Of a DNA stretch of 64,000 nucleotides, positions 29,042 through 38,576 are shown piece after piece. Where the stretch lies: contig NZ_CP114015.1 of the NCBI RefSeq assembly GCF_026898095.1, positions 682,001 to 746,000 on the forward strand. Direction: 5' to 3'. How positions within the stretch are numbered: the stretch's first letter is position 1; each line of letters opens with the position of its first letter. The position numbers and the translations under genes are program-made. The notes beneath the pieces are model-generated. The model searched no databases. It was not told the origin of the DNA and saw only the letters and a list, made by a program, of their open reading frames with translations. This DNA comes from Arthrobacter sp. ATA002 (GTDB lineage Bacteria; Actinomycetota; Actinomycetes; Actinomycetales; Micrococcaceae).

Positions 29042-30249
29042 ATGATCAACCGCGGACTCAGTCTTCCGGTCATGCCAACCCGGATTATCTGGCACGAGTC
29101 CATGCTGGAATACAACTTTGGCATTGGCCACCCCATGAGTCCGCTGCGCCTGGATCTGACCGCCAGGCTGGCCCGGGAGCTCGGGATCTTTGACCTGCCC
29201 GGAGTCTCCCTGGGAGAGCCGTACGTGGCCACCGACCGGGAACTCGGGACTGTCCACAGCAGCGGGTACATCGCAGGAGTCCGCAGCGTCAGTGAAAACC
29301 CGCGGACTGTGCATGAGGAATTCGGTCTGGGCACCGAAGATAATCCGGCATTCGCGGGGATGCATGAGGCCAGTGCCCGGCTGGTCGGCGGTTCGCTGGC
29401 TGCTGCTGATGCCGTCCTCTCCGGCGAGGTGCTCCACGCGGTGAACTTTGGCGGCGGAATGCACCACGCTGCCGCTGAACGTGCCTCGGGGTTCTGCATC
29501 TACAACGACGCCGCGGCCGCCGTCGCCCGGCTGCTGGCCGGGGGAGCCGGCAAAGTCCTGTACATCGATGTCGATGCCCACCACGGTGACGGAACCCAGA
29601 GCATCTTCTGGAACGATCCGCGCGTCATGACCATTTCTCTGCATGAAACCGGCCTGACGCTTTTCCCGGCACCGGCTTCGCCAATGAAACCGGCGGTCCC
29701 GGCGCCGAAGGCACCGCCGTCAACGTCGCGCTGCCGCCCAAGACGTCCGACGCCGGCTGGCTGCGGGCATTCCACGCTGTGGTTCCGCAGCTCGCCGAGG
29801 CCTTCGCCCCGGATGTGATCGTGAGCCAGCACGGCTGCGACAGCCATGTTGACGATCCGCTGACCAACCTCCGGCTCAGCGTGGAAACACAGCGGCAGGC
29901 GGCCCTGTCGATCGCCGACCTGGCGGCCAACCTTTGCGGCGGCCGGTGGATCGCAACCGGCGGTGGCGGCTACAACGTGGTGTCGGTGGTACCGCGCTCC
30001 TGGAGCCTGCTGATGTCAGTGGCGGCAAACGGCCGGATCCGGTGCAGCACGCCGGTCCCCGTGTCCTGGCGCGAGTACGTGAAGGAACGCTACGGGGAGG
30101 ATACCCAGCCGCTGATGGGCGACGGCGTGGAGCTGTGGTGGAGGTCCTGGGAAGTCGGCTATGACCCCAATGACGAGATCGACCGCACCGTGATGGCCAC
30201 CCGGAAGGAAATCTTTCCGCTCCACGGGCTGGATCCCTGGTTCGACTAG
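29042..30249 (+). CDS. AcuC-type histone deacetylase family amidohydrolase, frameshifted
   Basis: This zinc-dependent deacetylase of the arginase/HDAC fold plausibly deacetylates acetyl-CoA synthetase, as AcuC does. After repair it is about 402 residues. Metal ligands are visible in DVDAHHGDG and in SQHGCDSHVDDPL, with NFGGGMHHA and GGGGYN lining the active site. The frame breaks at CCCGG 29665-29669. One base restores LFPGTGFANETGGPGAEGTAV. The start could be ATG 29042 or the internal ATG at 29072 (MPTRIIWHES), and neither has a strong ribosome binding site. Confidence 0.87.
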
Positions 30250-30251
30250 GG

Positions 30252-30298
30252 AGCGCCCGCCGCTTCCGGGGTAGCGCCCGCCGCTGCCGGGGAGCGCC
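30252..30298. repeat. Short GC-rich tandem repeat after the deacetylase gene
   Basis: A unit AGCGCCCGCCGCTTCCGGGG of 20-21 bp is present twice, followed by a partial third copy, just after the deacetylase stop. Function unknown. Confidence 0.6.
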
Positions 30299-30358
30299 TG
30301 TGCCGCCGGGCCGGCAGCGGAACCGGCACTTGGCCGGGAAACAGATAAAGTGGGTGTC

Positions 30359-30940
30359 ATGGTCATCGATGATGTTTTTGCCGTCATTGCGGAAGGCACC
30401 CGCCGTGAACTGCTGGGGGCACTGCGCAGCGGCGATAAATCCGTAGGCGCGCTTGTGGCAGAGCTGGAAGTCAGCCAGCCCACCGTGTCGAAGCACCTGA
30501 AGGTCCTCCGCGAAGCCGGGCTGGTCAGCATGCGCGCAGAGGGCCAGAAACGCTACTATTCCCTGCAGTCCGCTCCGCTGGAGGAGATTGTCCTGTGGCT
30601 CAGGGCGTTCGACCTCCCCTCGCTGCAGGAACCCAAAACGCAGGAGACGCGGCTCGCACCGGTCAACGCAGCCGGTTCCGCCGTCGGCGCCGGTGCTTCG
30701 GGCACCGTCCCGGCAGTCCGAACGGGACGGCAGCTGTTTGCCGGCCGTCCGGCGTCACCGGATCCCCGCTCAGCTGCGGCAGCCGCATCAGCCGGGTTGG
30801 AACCCGGGAGCATTGAAGCGCAGCCCGCCGGCGCCGATCCGGCCGCAGCCGCGCAGCTGGGACGCACCGTTGGACGGGCCGCTGAGCGCGCCGCCGACCT
30901 GCTGGGCCAGTTCCCGAAGTTCCGGCGCCGCCGTTCCTAG
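30359..30940 (+). CDS. ArsR-type winged-helix transcriptional regulator
   Basis: The first 85 residues form an ArsR-like DNA-binding domain (VFAVIAEGTRRELLGALRSG, SQPTVSKHLKVLREAGLVSM, wing QKRYYSLQ). No metal-binding Cys motif is present, so metal sensing is not supported. The remaining 100 residues are Ala/Pro/Arg-rich, probably disordered, and end in RRRRS. ATG 30359 is preferred to GTG 30350. Targets are unknown; the neighbour downstream is gdhA. Confidence 0.8.
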   Translation: MVIDDVFAVIAEGTRRELLGALRSGDKSVGALVAELEVSQPTVSKHLKVLREAGLVSMRAEGQKRYYSLQSAPLEEIVLWLRAFDLPSLQEPKTQETRLAPVNAAGSAVGAGASGTVPAVRTGRQLFAGRPASPDPRSAAAAASAGLEPGSIEAQPAGADPAAAAQLGRTVGRAAERAADLLGQFPKFRRRRS

Positions 30941-30987
30941 GGTGTCTTCCCCCGTCACACATCGCAGGCACGGCACGCGGACGCTAG

Positions 30988-32367
<1,380 letters not shown>

Positions 32368-32458
32368 CGCCGGCTGGCTACACTTTCCGGTGTCACATTG
32401 CGTCAGCAACGGCAGCCGGATTTGCGGGGTGGTGCGTGCCGGGTCTACGGTCGGAGGC

Positions 32459-32515
32459 ATGACAAAGCGTTGGTATGCGTATTTTCCGTTGGCTCTGGAG
32501 GAGCCCGCGCGGTAA
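32459..32515 (+). CDS. Aromatic leader peptide (AroR-like) upstream of DAHP synthase
   Basis: An 18-codon ORF, MTKRWYAYFPLALEEPAR, starts at ATG 32459 with GGAGG immediately upstream. Trp, two Tyr and Phe fall within five consecutive codons (32471-32485), the classic layout of an amino-acid-sensing leader. Just downstream come hairpins and then the DAHP synthase start at 32635. Corynebacteria have an analogous short leader gene, aroR, before aroF. Regulation by aromatic amino-acid supply is therefore inferred. Confidence 0.72.
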   Translation: MTKRWYAYFPLALEEPAR

Positions 32516-32607
32516 TACGCTGACGCTTTCCTTCAGAGCCACCGGGGCAGGGATCATTCCCTGCCCTTCGCCATATCCGGCGGGGCTTTGATGAGTCTTC
32601 CCGCCGG
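32491..32607 (+). promoter_or_regulatory. Attenuator-like hairpin series before DAHP synthase
   Basis: Three stems can be drawn. GGCTCTGGAGG (32491-32501) pairs with CCTTCAGAGCC (32530-32540) with one G-U. GGGCAGGGA (32545-32553) pairs with TCCCTGCCC (32558-32566) around TCAT and resembles a terminator with a weak T tract. CCGGCGGG (32577-32584) pairs with CCCGCCGG (32600-32607) just before the aroF ribosome binding site. The first stem starts 5 nt after the aromatic codons, so ribosome position could choose between folds. The exact antiterminator is not resolved. Confidence 0.6.
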
Positions 32608-32634
32608 TCCGCAACCTGCCGAACGGGAAAGACC

Positions 32635-33785
32635 ATGACTGTAACCTCCGGACCCCTGGCCGAACCGGCTGCCGCCCCCGGCGCAGCCGCCCCCGGCGCC
32701 GCCGGACGCGGCCCGCGCCCCGCCAGCCAGCGGATCAGCGGGTTCCGCCCGCTCCCGGCTCCCCGGCAGCTGCTGGCGGATTTGCCTCCCGCCCCCGCGC
32801 TGATCCGCAGTATCGAGCGGTCTCGGACGGAAATACAGGCTGTCCTGAATGGCGTGGATGACCGGCTGCTGGTGATTGCCGGGCCCTGTTCCATCCACGA
32901 CCCGGCAGCGGGGCTGGACTACGCCCGGCGCTTGGCGGTGGCCGCCGGGGAACATCAGCAGGACCTCCTCATTGTGCTGCGCGCCTACTTTGAAAAGCCC
33001 CGCACCACCATTGGCTGGAAGGGCCTGATCAACGACCCCCGCCTGGACGGATCCCACGACATGGCTGAAGGCCTTCAAACAGCCCGCCGATTCCTGCTCG
33101 AAGCCGGGAACCTGGGACTGCCGGTTGCCACCGAGTTCCTGGAACCCGTCACCGCGCCGTACCTGGCCGATTTGGTGAGCTGGGGTGCGGTGGGAGCGCG
33201 GACCACCGAGAGCCAGGTTCACCGTCAGCTGGTGTCGGGGCTGCCTCTGCCGGTGGGGTTCAAGAACGGAACGGACGGGTCCCTGGATGCAGCCATGGAT
33301 GCCTGCCAGGCAGCGGCGGCGCCGCAGAGTTTCCCCGGGATCGACGAGACCGGCCGGGCAGCGGCGGTCCGCACCACGGGCAACCCGGACACACACGTGA
33401 TTTTGCGCGGCGGTGCTGCCGGGCCCAACTTTTCAGCAGCGGACGTGGCGGCTGCGGCTGAGGCCCTGGCGGCCAGGGACCTCAACCCCCGGCTCATCAT
33501 TGACGCCAGCCACGCGAACAGCGGCAAGAGCCACGTGCGTCAGGCGGAGGTGGCGGTGGAACTGGCCGGCAGGCTTGCTGAGGGGGAAAGACGTCGTCCG
33601 TCCTGGCGGGAGTGATGCTGGAAAGCTTCCTGGTTGCCGGTGCCCAGAAGATGGACCCGGCCCGCCGCAGCCCCCTGGTCTACGGCCAGAGCGTGACCGA
33701 CGCCTGCATGGGCTGGGAAACCACCGGGCAGGTGCTGTTCTCGCTTGCCGAAGCGGCCCGCAGACGGCGCGAAGATGGCCGGTGA
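32635..33785 (+). CDS. aroF: 3-deoxy-7-phosphoheptulonate (DAHP) synthase, class I, frameshifted
   Basis: It catalyses the first step of the shikimate pathway, PEP plus erythrose 4-phosphate to DAHP. It is the AroF/G/H type, with LLVIAGPCSIHDP (metal Cys), the PRTTIGWKGLINDP loop, GARTTESQVHRQL and IDASHANSGKSH. The N-terminal 30 residues are Ala/Gly/Pro-rich. The frame breaks at the G5 run 33582-33586. One extra G gives AEGGKTSSVLAGVMLESFLVAG and a 383-residue protein with the normal tail VTDACMGWETT. It starts at ATG 32635 with GGGAAAG upstream. A leader peptide and hairpins precede it. Confidence 0.92.
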
Positions 33786-33933
33786 ACTTCCGCTAACGTG
33801 ACTGCAGACACTAGAGTGGAAGACCGGACGGTTAAACAACGGCCGTCCACAGCAGTCCCAGCGACAGTCACCGCGTCTTCACTCCGAAGCTGCACTGCAG
33901 CCGGTTGTTGCGCATCATTAAAGGACTTCAGGA

Positions 33934-34146
33934 ATGGCAGACGAGGGAAATTTCTCGGACGTGAAGTTTCTGACCGTGTCAGAGGTCGCGGATGTCATGC
34001 GGGTGTCCAAAATGACGGTGTACCGGCTGGTGCACTCGGGCGAGCTCCCCGCCGTCCGTTTCGGACGGTCGTACCGGGTGCCGGAGTCAGCGGTCCAGCA
34101 GGTGCTGAAAAACGCCGTCATTGGCCGGCGTTCCGACACCGCGTAG
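33934..34146 (+). CDS. Small helix-turn-helix DNA-binding protein (excisionase/MerR-like domain)
   Basis: This 70-residue protein is made almost wholly of an excisionase-type winged HTH (FLTVSEVADVMRVSKMTVYRLVHSGELPAVRFGRSYRVP). It starts at ATG 33934 with AAAGGA about 8 nt upstream. No integrase or phage gene is nearby, so the name excisionase describes the fold only. It is more likely a small developmental or housekeeping regulator, related in size to BldC. It lies just before the bS22-type gene. Confidence 0.85.
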   Translation: MADEGNFSDVKFLTVSEVADVMRVSKMTVYRLVHSGELPAVRFGRSYRVPESAVQQVLKNAVIGRRSDTA

Positions 34147-34156
34147 CGCTGTCACT

Positions 34157-34180
34157 GGATACCGCAGTGAGGCGGTACCC
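34157..34180 (+). terminator. Hairpin after the HTH gene
   Basis: GGATACCGC and GCGGTACCC (8 of 9 paired) flank AGTGAG, 10 nt after the HTH gene stop. The following TGTTAAAG is not a good T tract, so it may be a weak terminator or a processing site before the bS22 gene. Confidence 0.4.
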
Positions 34181-34293
34181 TGTTAAAGAACGTTTTACAT
34201 CGTGGCAACTATCTGCCGGTGTCAATGCGCGGGTGCCAACGGCGCCGAAGCGTTGGAGCCGGCGTCTGACTATTTCAAGTTTGTGAGGACTCT

Positions 34294-34392
34294 GTGGGTT
34301 CAGTTATCAAGAAGCGCCGCAAGCGGATGGCAAAGAAGAAGCATCGTAAGCTGCTTCGCAAGACCCGCCACCAGCGCCGCAACAAGAAGTAA
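34294..34392 (+). CDS. bS22-type small basic ribosomal protein (AURKAIP1/COX24 domain)
   Basis: This 32-residue ORF starts at GTG 34294 with GAGGA 6 nt upstream and begins MGSVIKKRRKRMAKKKHRK. About half its residues are Lys, Arg or His. It matches the actinobacterial AURKAIP1/COX24-domain protein found as bS22 in mycobacterial 30S subunits. It is too short for usual ORF cut-offs. A terminator-like hairpin follows at 34412-34443. Confidence 0.88.
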   Translation: MGSVIKKRRKRMAKKKHRKLLRKTRHQRRNKK

Positions 34393-34411
34393 CCAGGTTC
34401 TTTCCTGACGC

Positions 34412-34443
34412 AGCCCGCCGTGCCCTTCGGGGACCGGCGGGCT
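34412..34443. terminator. Bidirectional terminator between the bS22 gene and the HAD phosphatase
   Basis: AGCCCGCCG (34412-34420) pairs with CGGCGGGCT (34435-34443) over a 14-nt loop. It lies between the convergent stops of the bS22 gene and the HAD gene. The plus side ends CTTGTGG, so the T tract is short. Confidence 0.6.
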
Positions 34444-34461
34444 TGTGGTCTAAGGCCGGGC

Positions 34462-35274
34462 CTAGCGGGACCGGACCCAGGAAAAGCCCCGCCACAGGCC
34501 ATAGGCGCCACCTGCGACCGTGGCGCCCTTTAAACCCAGGGTGGCGGCGCGGCGTCCGGACCGGAAATCATAGATGGGCCAGTTACGGTCCCTGGCGTGA
34601 CGGCGCAGCCGCGCATCCGGGTTGATCGCCACCGGGTGCCCCACCAGGCTGAGCAGCGGGACGTCATTGTAGGAGTCGCTGTAGGCCCAGCAGCGGTCAA
34701 GGTCGAGGCCTTCCTTCTTGGCCAGGACCTTAACGCCTTCGGCCTTCGCGGGGCCGTGCAGGAATTCTCCCACCAGGCGGCCGGTGTAGAGTCCGTCGTC
34801 AATTTCGCTCACCGTTCCCAGTGCGCCTGTCAGATGCAGCCGGTCCGCAATTACCGACGCCACTTCCACGGGTGTTCCGGTGACCAGCCAAACGGGGCGG
34901 CCCGATTTCATATGCTGTTCGGTGAGGGCGCGGGTTCCCGGCCAGATCTTGGATTCGATCATTTCGTCATAAACTTCTTCACCAAGGACCCGGATATCCG
35001 CGGCCGCCAGGCCGGTGGCCAGCGTCAGGGCAGCGTCGCGCACCGAATGCACATCCTTGAGGTTTTCGCCCTGCAGCATGAACCGTGCCTGCTTGCGGGC
35101 GAAACCGAACGCCTGACGCAGCGTAAAGACCTTGCGCTGGTACATTTTGCGGCCCACATGGAACAGGCTTGCGCCGCGCATCAACGTATTGTCCACATCG
35201 AAGAACGCAGCCTCGCCGGGCCGGACCGCCGCTGCCATGGGCTCGGCGGCTCGTACTGCGGTGGTTCTGGGCAT
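34462..35274 (-). CDS. HAD-IB family phosphatase (SerB-like)
   Basis: This is a phosphoaspartate-forming hydrolase of about 270 residues. Motif I is FFDVDNTLM with the nucleophilic Asp, motif II is WLVTGTP, and motif III/IV is CWAYSDSYNDVPLL. Start ATG 35274 (MPRTTAVRAAEP) was preferred to the upstream in-frame codon at 35292. The family includes phosphoserine and other small-molecule phosphatases. The long helical cap and a basic C-terminal stretch (FRSGRRAATLGLKG) suggest membrane proximity, but the substrate is unknown. Confidence 0.87.
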   Translation of the reverse strand: MPRTTAVRAAEPMAAAVRPGEAAFFDVDNTLMRGASLFHVGRKMYQRKVFTLRQAFGFARKQARFMLQGENLKDVHSVRDAALTLATGLAAADIRVLGEEVYDEMIESKIWPGTRALTEQHMKSGRPVWLVTGTPVEVASVIADRLHLTGALGTVSEIDDGLYTGRLVGEFLHGPAKAEGVKVLAKKEGLDLDRCWAYSDSYNDVPLLSLVGHPVAINPDARLRRHARDRNWPIYDFRSGRRAATLGLKGATVAGGAYGLWRGFSWVRSR

Positions 35275-35362
35275 ACCACTGAGTCTACGCAAAAAGTTGG
35301 CCGGGGCACGGCCGCCCTGCCCGGGTGCCGGGGGAACACGGCCGGGCGGCTATTTTAGAGGT

Positions 35363-35617
35363 ATGACCTCCCCCGCTGCGCACCCTGATCTTCTCCTGCT
35401 CACCCGGCCGGGCTGCCACCTCTGTGAACGGGCCCGTGCGGTCCTCGAGCGGATCCGGTCCGACCTGGGCACCCCATGGCGCGAACAGTCCATCGAAGGG
35501 GACGCGGACCTGACGTCCCGTTTCGGAGAGGAGATACCGGTGCTCCTTATTGACGGGATCCAGCGTGACTTTTGGCAGCTTGATGAAGCAAGAATCCGCC
35601 GGCTCCTGCGAGCCTAG
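35363..35617 (+). CDS. Glutaredoxin-like thioredoxin-fold protein
   Basis: This 84-residue thioredoxin-fold protein has the redox motif PGCHLCERAR close to the N-terminus and the cis-Pro segment EEIPVLLIDG. It belongs to the short glutaredoxin-family (DUF836-like) proteins often found beside rex in actinobacteria. It starts at ATG 35363 and ends about 78 nt before rex. It is divergent from the HAD phosphatase gene. A role in disulfide exchange is likely; the partner is unknown. Confidence 0.85.
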   Translation: MTSPAAHPDLLLLTRPGCHLCERARAVLERIRSDLGTPWREQSIEGDADLTSRFGEEIPVLLIDGIQRDFWQLDEARIRRLLRA

Positions 35618-35694
35618 TCCGGGGAGGCTTTGTCCCGCCCGGCTGCGGGCTTAGAGTGGAAAACCCCGGCAGCACCAACAAGCGATAGGGACAC

Positions 35695-36402
35695 GTGAGC
35701 ACCTCTGAGGAATCCGACCGGCCGGCCGGTGCAGCCGCCCGGCACATTCCGCCTGCATCGCTGGCCCGCCTCACCATCTATCTCCGGGCCCTGAGCAGCA
35801 TGCTGGGCGAGGGCAACGAACGTGTGTCCTCGGATGAACTCGCTGAAGCGGCAGGAGTAAATTCTCCCAAGCTCCGTAAGGACCTCTCCTATCTGGGGTC
35901 CTACGGCACCCGCGGCGTCGGCTACGACGTGTCCTACCTCAGTGAGCAAATCGCGTCGGCGCTGGGGCTGACCCGCAGTTGGCGGGTGGCCATTGTTGGG
36001 GCCGGAAACCTTGGCAGGGCCTTGGCCGGCTATCCGGGTTTCGGAACCCGCGGCTTCGAAGTGGTGGCCCTGCTCGACGCTGACCAGCTGATGATTGGCC
36101 AGGAAGTCGGCTGGCTTCGCGTCAGCTCAGTCGAGGTCATGGAAAGCGTACTGGAACGGACCCGAACCAACATGGCCGTCCTCGCCGTCCCGGCCGAGGT
36201 GGCCCAGGACCTGTGCGACCGCCTTGTCGCGTTTGGGGTCACCAGCATTTTGAGCTTCGCGCCGGTGCTGCTGCAGGTTCCCGGCCATGTCCAGGTGCGC
36301 AAGGTTGACCTTGCCACTGAGCTGCAGATCCTGGCCTACCATGCCCAGCGCGCCCAGGTCTCGAACATTGCGTCCGAGGCCCGGGCCCGCCTGGCGAACT
36401 AG
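35695..36402 (+). CDS. rex: Redox-sensing transcriptional repressor Rex
   Basis: Rex represses respiratory and fermentative genes when NADH/NAD+ is low and leaves DNA when NADH binds. The 235-residue protein has an N-terminal winged helix (SSDELAEAAGVNSPKLRKDLSYLGSYG) and a Rossmann domain (VAIVGAGNLGRALAGYPGF), with the domain-swapped C-terminal helix ending in ARLAN. It starts at GTG 35695 after AGGGAC. It is upstream of cytochrome c maturation, menaquinone and nitrate genes, all plausible targets, although I found no clear TTGTGAA-N4-TTCACAA site in the window. Confidence 0.94.
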   Translation: MSTSEESDRPAGAAARHIPPASLARLTIYLRALSSMLGEGNERVSSDELAEAAGVNSPKLRKDLSYLGSYGTRGVGYDVSYLSEQIASALGLTRSWRVAIVGAGNLGRALAGYPGFGTRGFEVVALLDADQLMIGQEVGWLRVSSVEVMESVLERTRTNMAVLAVPAEVAQDLCDRLVAFGVTSILSFAPVLLQVPGHVQVRKVDLATELQILAYHAQRAQVSNIASEARARLAN

Positions 36403-36439
36403 CCCGCCGCAGCCGCCCTGGTGCATGGCCGGGAACTTG

Positions 36440-37209
36440 TCAGGGCATGCCCAGATACTGGCTGCGCCTGGGGCGGAAGTACCTGTTGCAGTCGCGTCGA
36501 TAGAGCAGCGCGAGACCTGCGGCAGCGACCAGCAGGGCCGCGGCCTGCGGAGCCGCGCCGGCCGCGGCTGCTTCCGCCAGTCCGGCTGTGGCCAGAACCG
36601 AGCCGCCGATGCGTGCCCAGTTTCTGCCTTCCCGAATGAGCACGGCGACCAGCAGGTAGATCCCGAACACTACGACCGCCGAGGCGAGGGCAGCCACCTG
36701 CAGGGCCGCAGCGTACTCTCCGGCGTTCACGCCGACTTTCTCGAGCTGGACCGCATTCGGCGGCAGCTCTTCACCGGGCTGCGGCTGGTCTGGATCCCCG
36801 CGGTGAGGCTGATGATGCCGGCCGCCACGATCATGGCGAACGCCAGTCCCACCGCCTTCGGCCGGGGGCCCTTCCACTCGCTGTAGGGGATCCGGGCCGG
36901 AACGGCAGGCTGCGGAACCCCAGCGGGCGGATCGGGGATCATTACGCCGCCGGTGCCGCGCGGTCCCGGAGCGTCTGACCACCTCCTGTCTGTTTCATGC
37001 CTCCCACGCTTCCGGCTCACCGGAGCGGGACGGGCGGGTCCGGGAGCATGTCCGGCGGGCGGGCCGTCTCCTGCGGGCAGCGCCGGTGCCGCCGGTTCGG
37101 CCTTGGCCGCCGTGCGCCGGAAAGCGGGAAGACGGGCGCCCCGGGCCTTTTGGGGATGGCCGAACACACGGGGTTTCTGGGGGTTGGGCGAAGCAGGAAG
37201 TGAACTCAT
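36440..37209 (-). CDS. Membrane protein with NWAR motif, frameshifted
   Basis: This is a predicted integral membrane protein of about 256 residues after repair, with a Pro/Ala/Arg-rich cytosolic N-terminus and four hydrophobic segments. The C-terminal part, YLLVAVLIREGRNWARIGGS and then LYRRDCNRYFRP, closely resembles the next gene, so the two are paralogues. The frame breaks at CCCC 36796-36799. One base restores SLTAGDPDQPQPGEELPPNA. Function is unknown. The start may be ATG 37209 or the in-frame ATG at 37231. Confidence 0.65.
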
Positions 37210-37344
37210 CTTCGGAGGCCGCCTTCGTCAAAAGGGATACGCTCCCCGGCGGGCGTCACTGCCGGCCCGGCGGGTCATCAAACGCTACAGCGCTTCTCCG
37301 GCGGTGTGACCAGCAGCAGTCGTTTGCGGAAGCTCCGGGGCATG

Positions 37345-37375
37345 AAAAAGGCCGGCCCGGATGCCGGGCCGGCCT
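37345..37375 (-). terminator. Strong Rho-independent terminator
   Basis: AAGGCCGGCCCGG and its exact complement flank a 3-nt loop, followed on the minus strand by TTTTT. It lies 55-85 nt past the stop of the membrane protein gene at 37431 and separates it from the paralogue downstream. Confidence 0.85.
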
Positions 37376-37430
37376 TGCGGTAACTGCCGGCAGGGCCTGG
37401 TGCTAGCAGTTCCCAGCCGTTGGCAGCGGC

Positions 37431-38282
37431 TTAGTAGTAGGGGCCGAAGCGGGGCTGCGGCCGGAAGTACGGCTGTGCCTGCGGGCGGTAGAGCATGACG
37501 ATGCCGGCAATCCCGGCGAGCGAAGCAACCAGCGAGAGCAGCTCCATGGGGGAGGAGAACGCTAGGCCGGTGAGCAGGGACAGCAGCACGCCCACTGCGG
37601 ACAGGGCCGCGAAAACCGTTCCAACGATTCGCGCCCAGTTCTTTCCCCTGCGGACCAGGTATGCGATCAGGACGTAGACCAGCAGGACGATCACTGACAT
37701 GACAATGCCCGTGGTCACGGCAAAACTCTGCACCATGTCTTCGGTCATGCCGGCCTCGTCAAACACCTGCCGGTCCTCCGCGGAGAGGGCGCCGAAAATG
37801 TCCTGGTCCGAGATCGAAAGGGACGAAGCGATCATGTAGATCAGGGTCAGGGCTCCGGCCGCGAGGATCAGCCAGAATCCGGTCATGACCTCGCGGGAGG
37901 CTCCCTTTGCCGCCGGGCAGCTGCCCTGATCCCGGGTATGCGTATCCGGACGGCTGGGCGGACTGGTAACCGTAGGGGCTCTGCGGCTGCTGCCCGTACT
38001 GCTGCTGGTTATAGGGCTGCTGGCCGTAGGGAGGTGGCTGCTGTCCGTAGGGCTGCTGGCCGTAGGGGGAGGCTGCTGCCCGTACTGCTGCTGGCCGGGG
38101 GACTGCTGCCCCGGCTGACCGTAGGGGGTGTAGGGCTGGTCCGCCGCTCCCGGCTGCTGCTGGCCATACTGCGGCGTCTGGGGCAGGCGCTGGCCGTACC
38201 TGGGCTCGTCGTCGGCGGCGGAGCCGGGATCTCGGGGCTGGTTCGGGTCTCGGGGGTCCGGAGAATTCGGAGGTGTGCTCAT
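37431..38282 (-). CDS. Membrane protein with YGQQ-rich N-terminus and NWAR motif
   Basis: This 283-residue protein has a Gln/Pro/Tyr/Gly-rich N-terminal half with YGQQ-type repeats, then four hydrophobic segments with YLVRRGKNWARIVGTVF and a YFRPQP tail shared with the neighbour at 36440-37209. Between the GGGGG at 38065-38069 and the TTT at 37906-37908 the YGQQ repeat continues in another frame, so two compensating indels probably scramble about 55 residues. Such proteins are common and uncharacterised in actinobacteria; the Tyr/Gln tail is probably disordered. Confidence 0.75.
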   Translation of the reverse strand: MSTPPNSPDPRDPNQPRDPGSAADDEPRYGQRLPQTPQYGQQQPGAADQPYTPYGQPGQQSPGQQQYGQQPPPTASSPTDSSHLPTASSPITSSSTGSSRRAPTVTSPPSRPDTHTRDQGSCPAAKGASREVMTGFWLILAAGALTLIYMIASSLSISDQDIFGALSAEDRQVFDEAGMTEDMVQSFAVTTGIVMSVIVLLVYVLIAYLVRRGKNWARIVGTVFAALSAVGVLLSLLTGLAFSSPMELLSLVASLAGIAGIVMLYRPQAQPYFRPQPRFGPYY

Positions 38283-38503
38283 TGCCGCCTACTTGCTGGT
38301 TGGTGCAGAAGCTGCTCGGGCAGACGCCGGGTCTTTTCGATGCAGCCGTTTTCTGCGGATGCTGTCGGATGCTGTGCAGTGCCCTCGGGCACACCGGGCG
38401 AACCACGGCTGGCCGGGCCCACCGGCGCCGGGAGGGAACGCAATCGGATTCTCCAAGCCTATCGCGGCCCCCGCCGTCCGTCGCTGCCCCCGGACGGGAA
38501 GCA

Positions 38504-38536
38504 AGGGGACACTCCGGCCGGCTGCCGGAGTGTCCC
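38504..38536 (-). terminator. Terminator-like hairpin after yceI
   Basis: GGGGACACTCCGG and its exact complement CCGGAGTGTCCCC (13 bp) flank a 7-nt loop, about 40 nt beyond the yceI stop. The T tract on the minus strand is weak (CCCCTTGCTT). Confidence 0.65.
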
Positions 38537-38576
38537 CTTTGTGGTGGCCCGTCGGGCCCGCTGTGTGCGGCAGGCG

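Noticed and set aside
28055..29644. 529-codon minus-strand ORF joining part of trkH with upstream sequence
   Set aside because: Only the trkH part is real; the upstream part is antisense to the AcuC-type gene and joins through the frameshifts.
33934..34146. Excisionase-like protein as a sign of a prophage or integrative element
   Set aside because: No integrase, attachment-site repeats or phage genes are nearby, and the neighbours are core genes; the domain is common in small housekeeping regulators.
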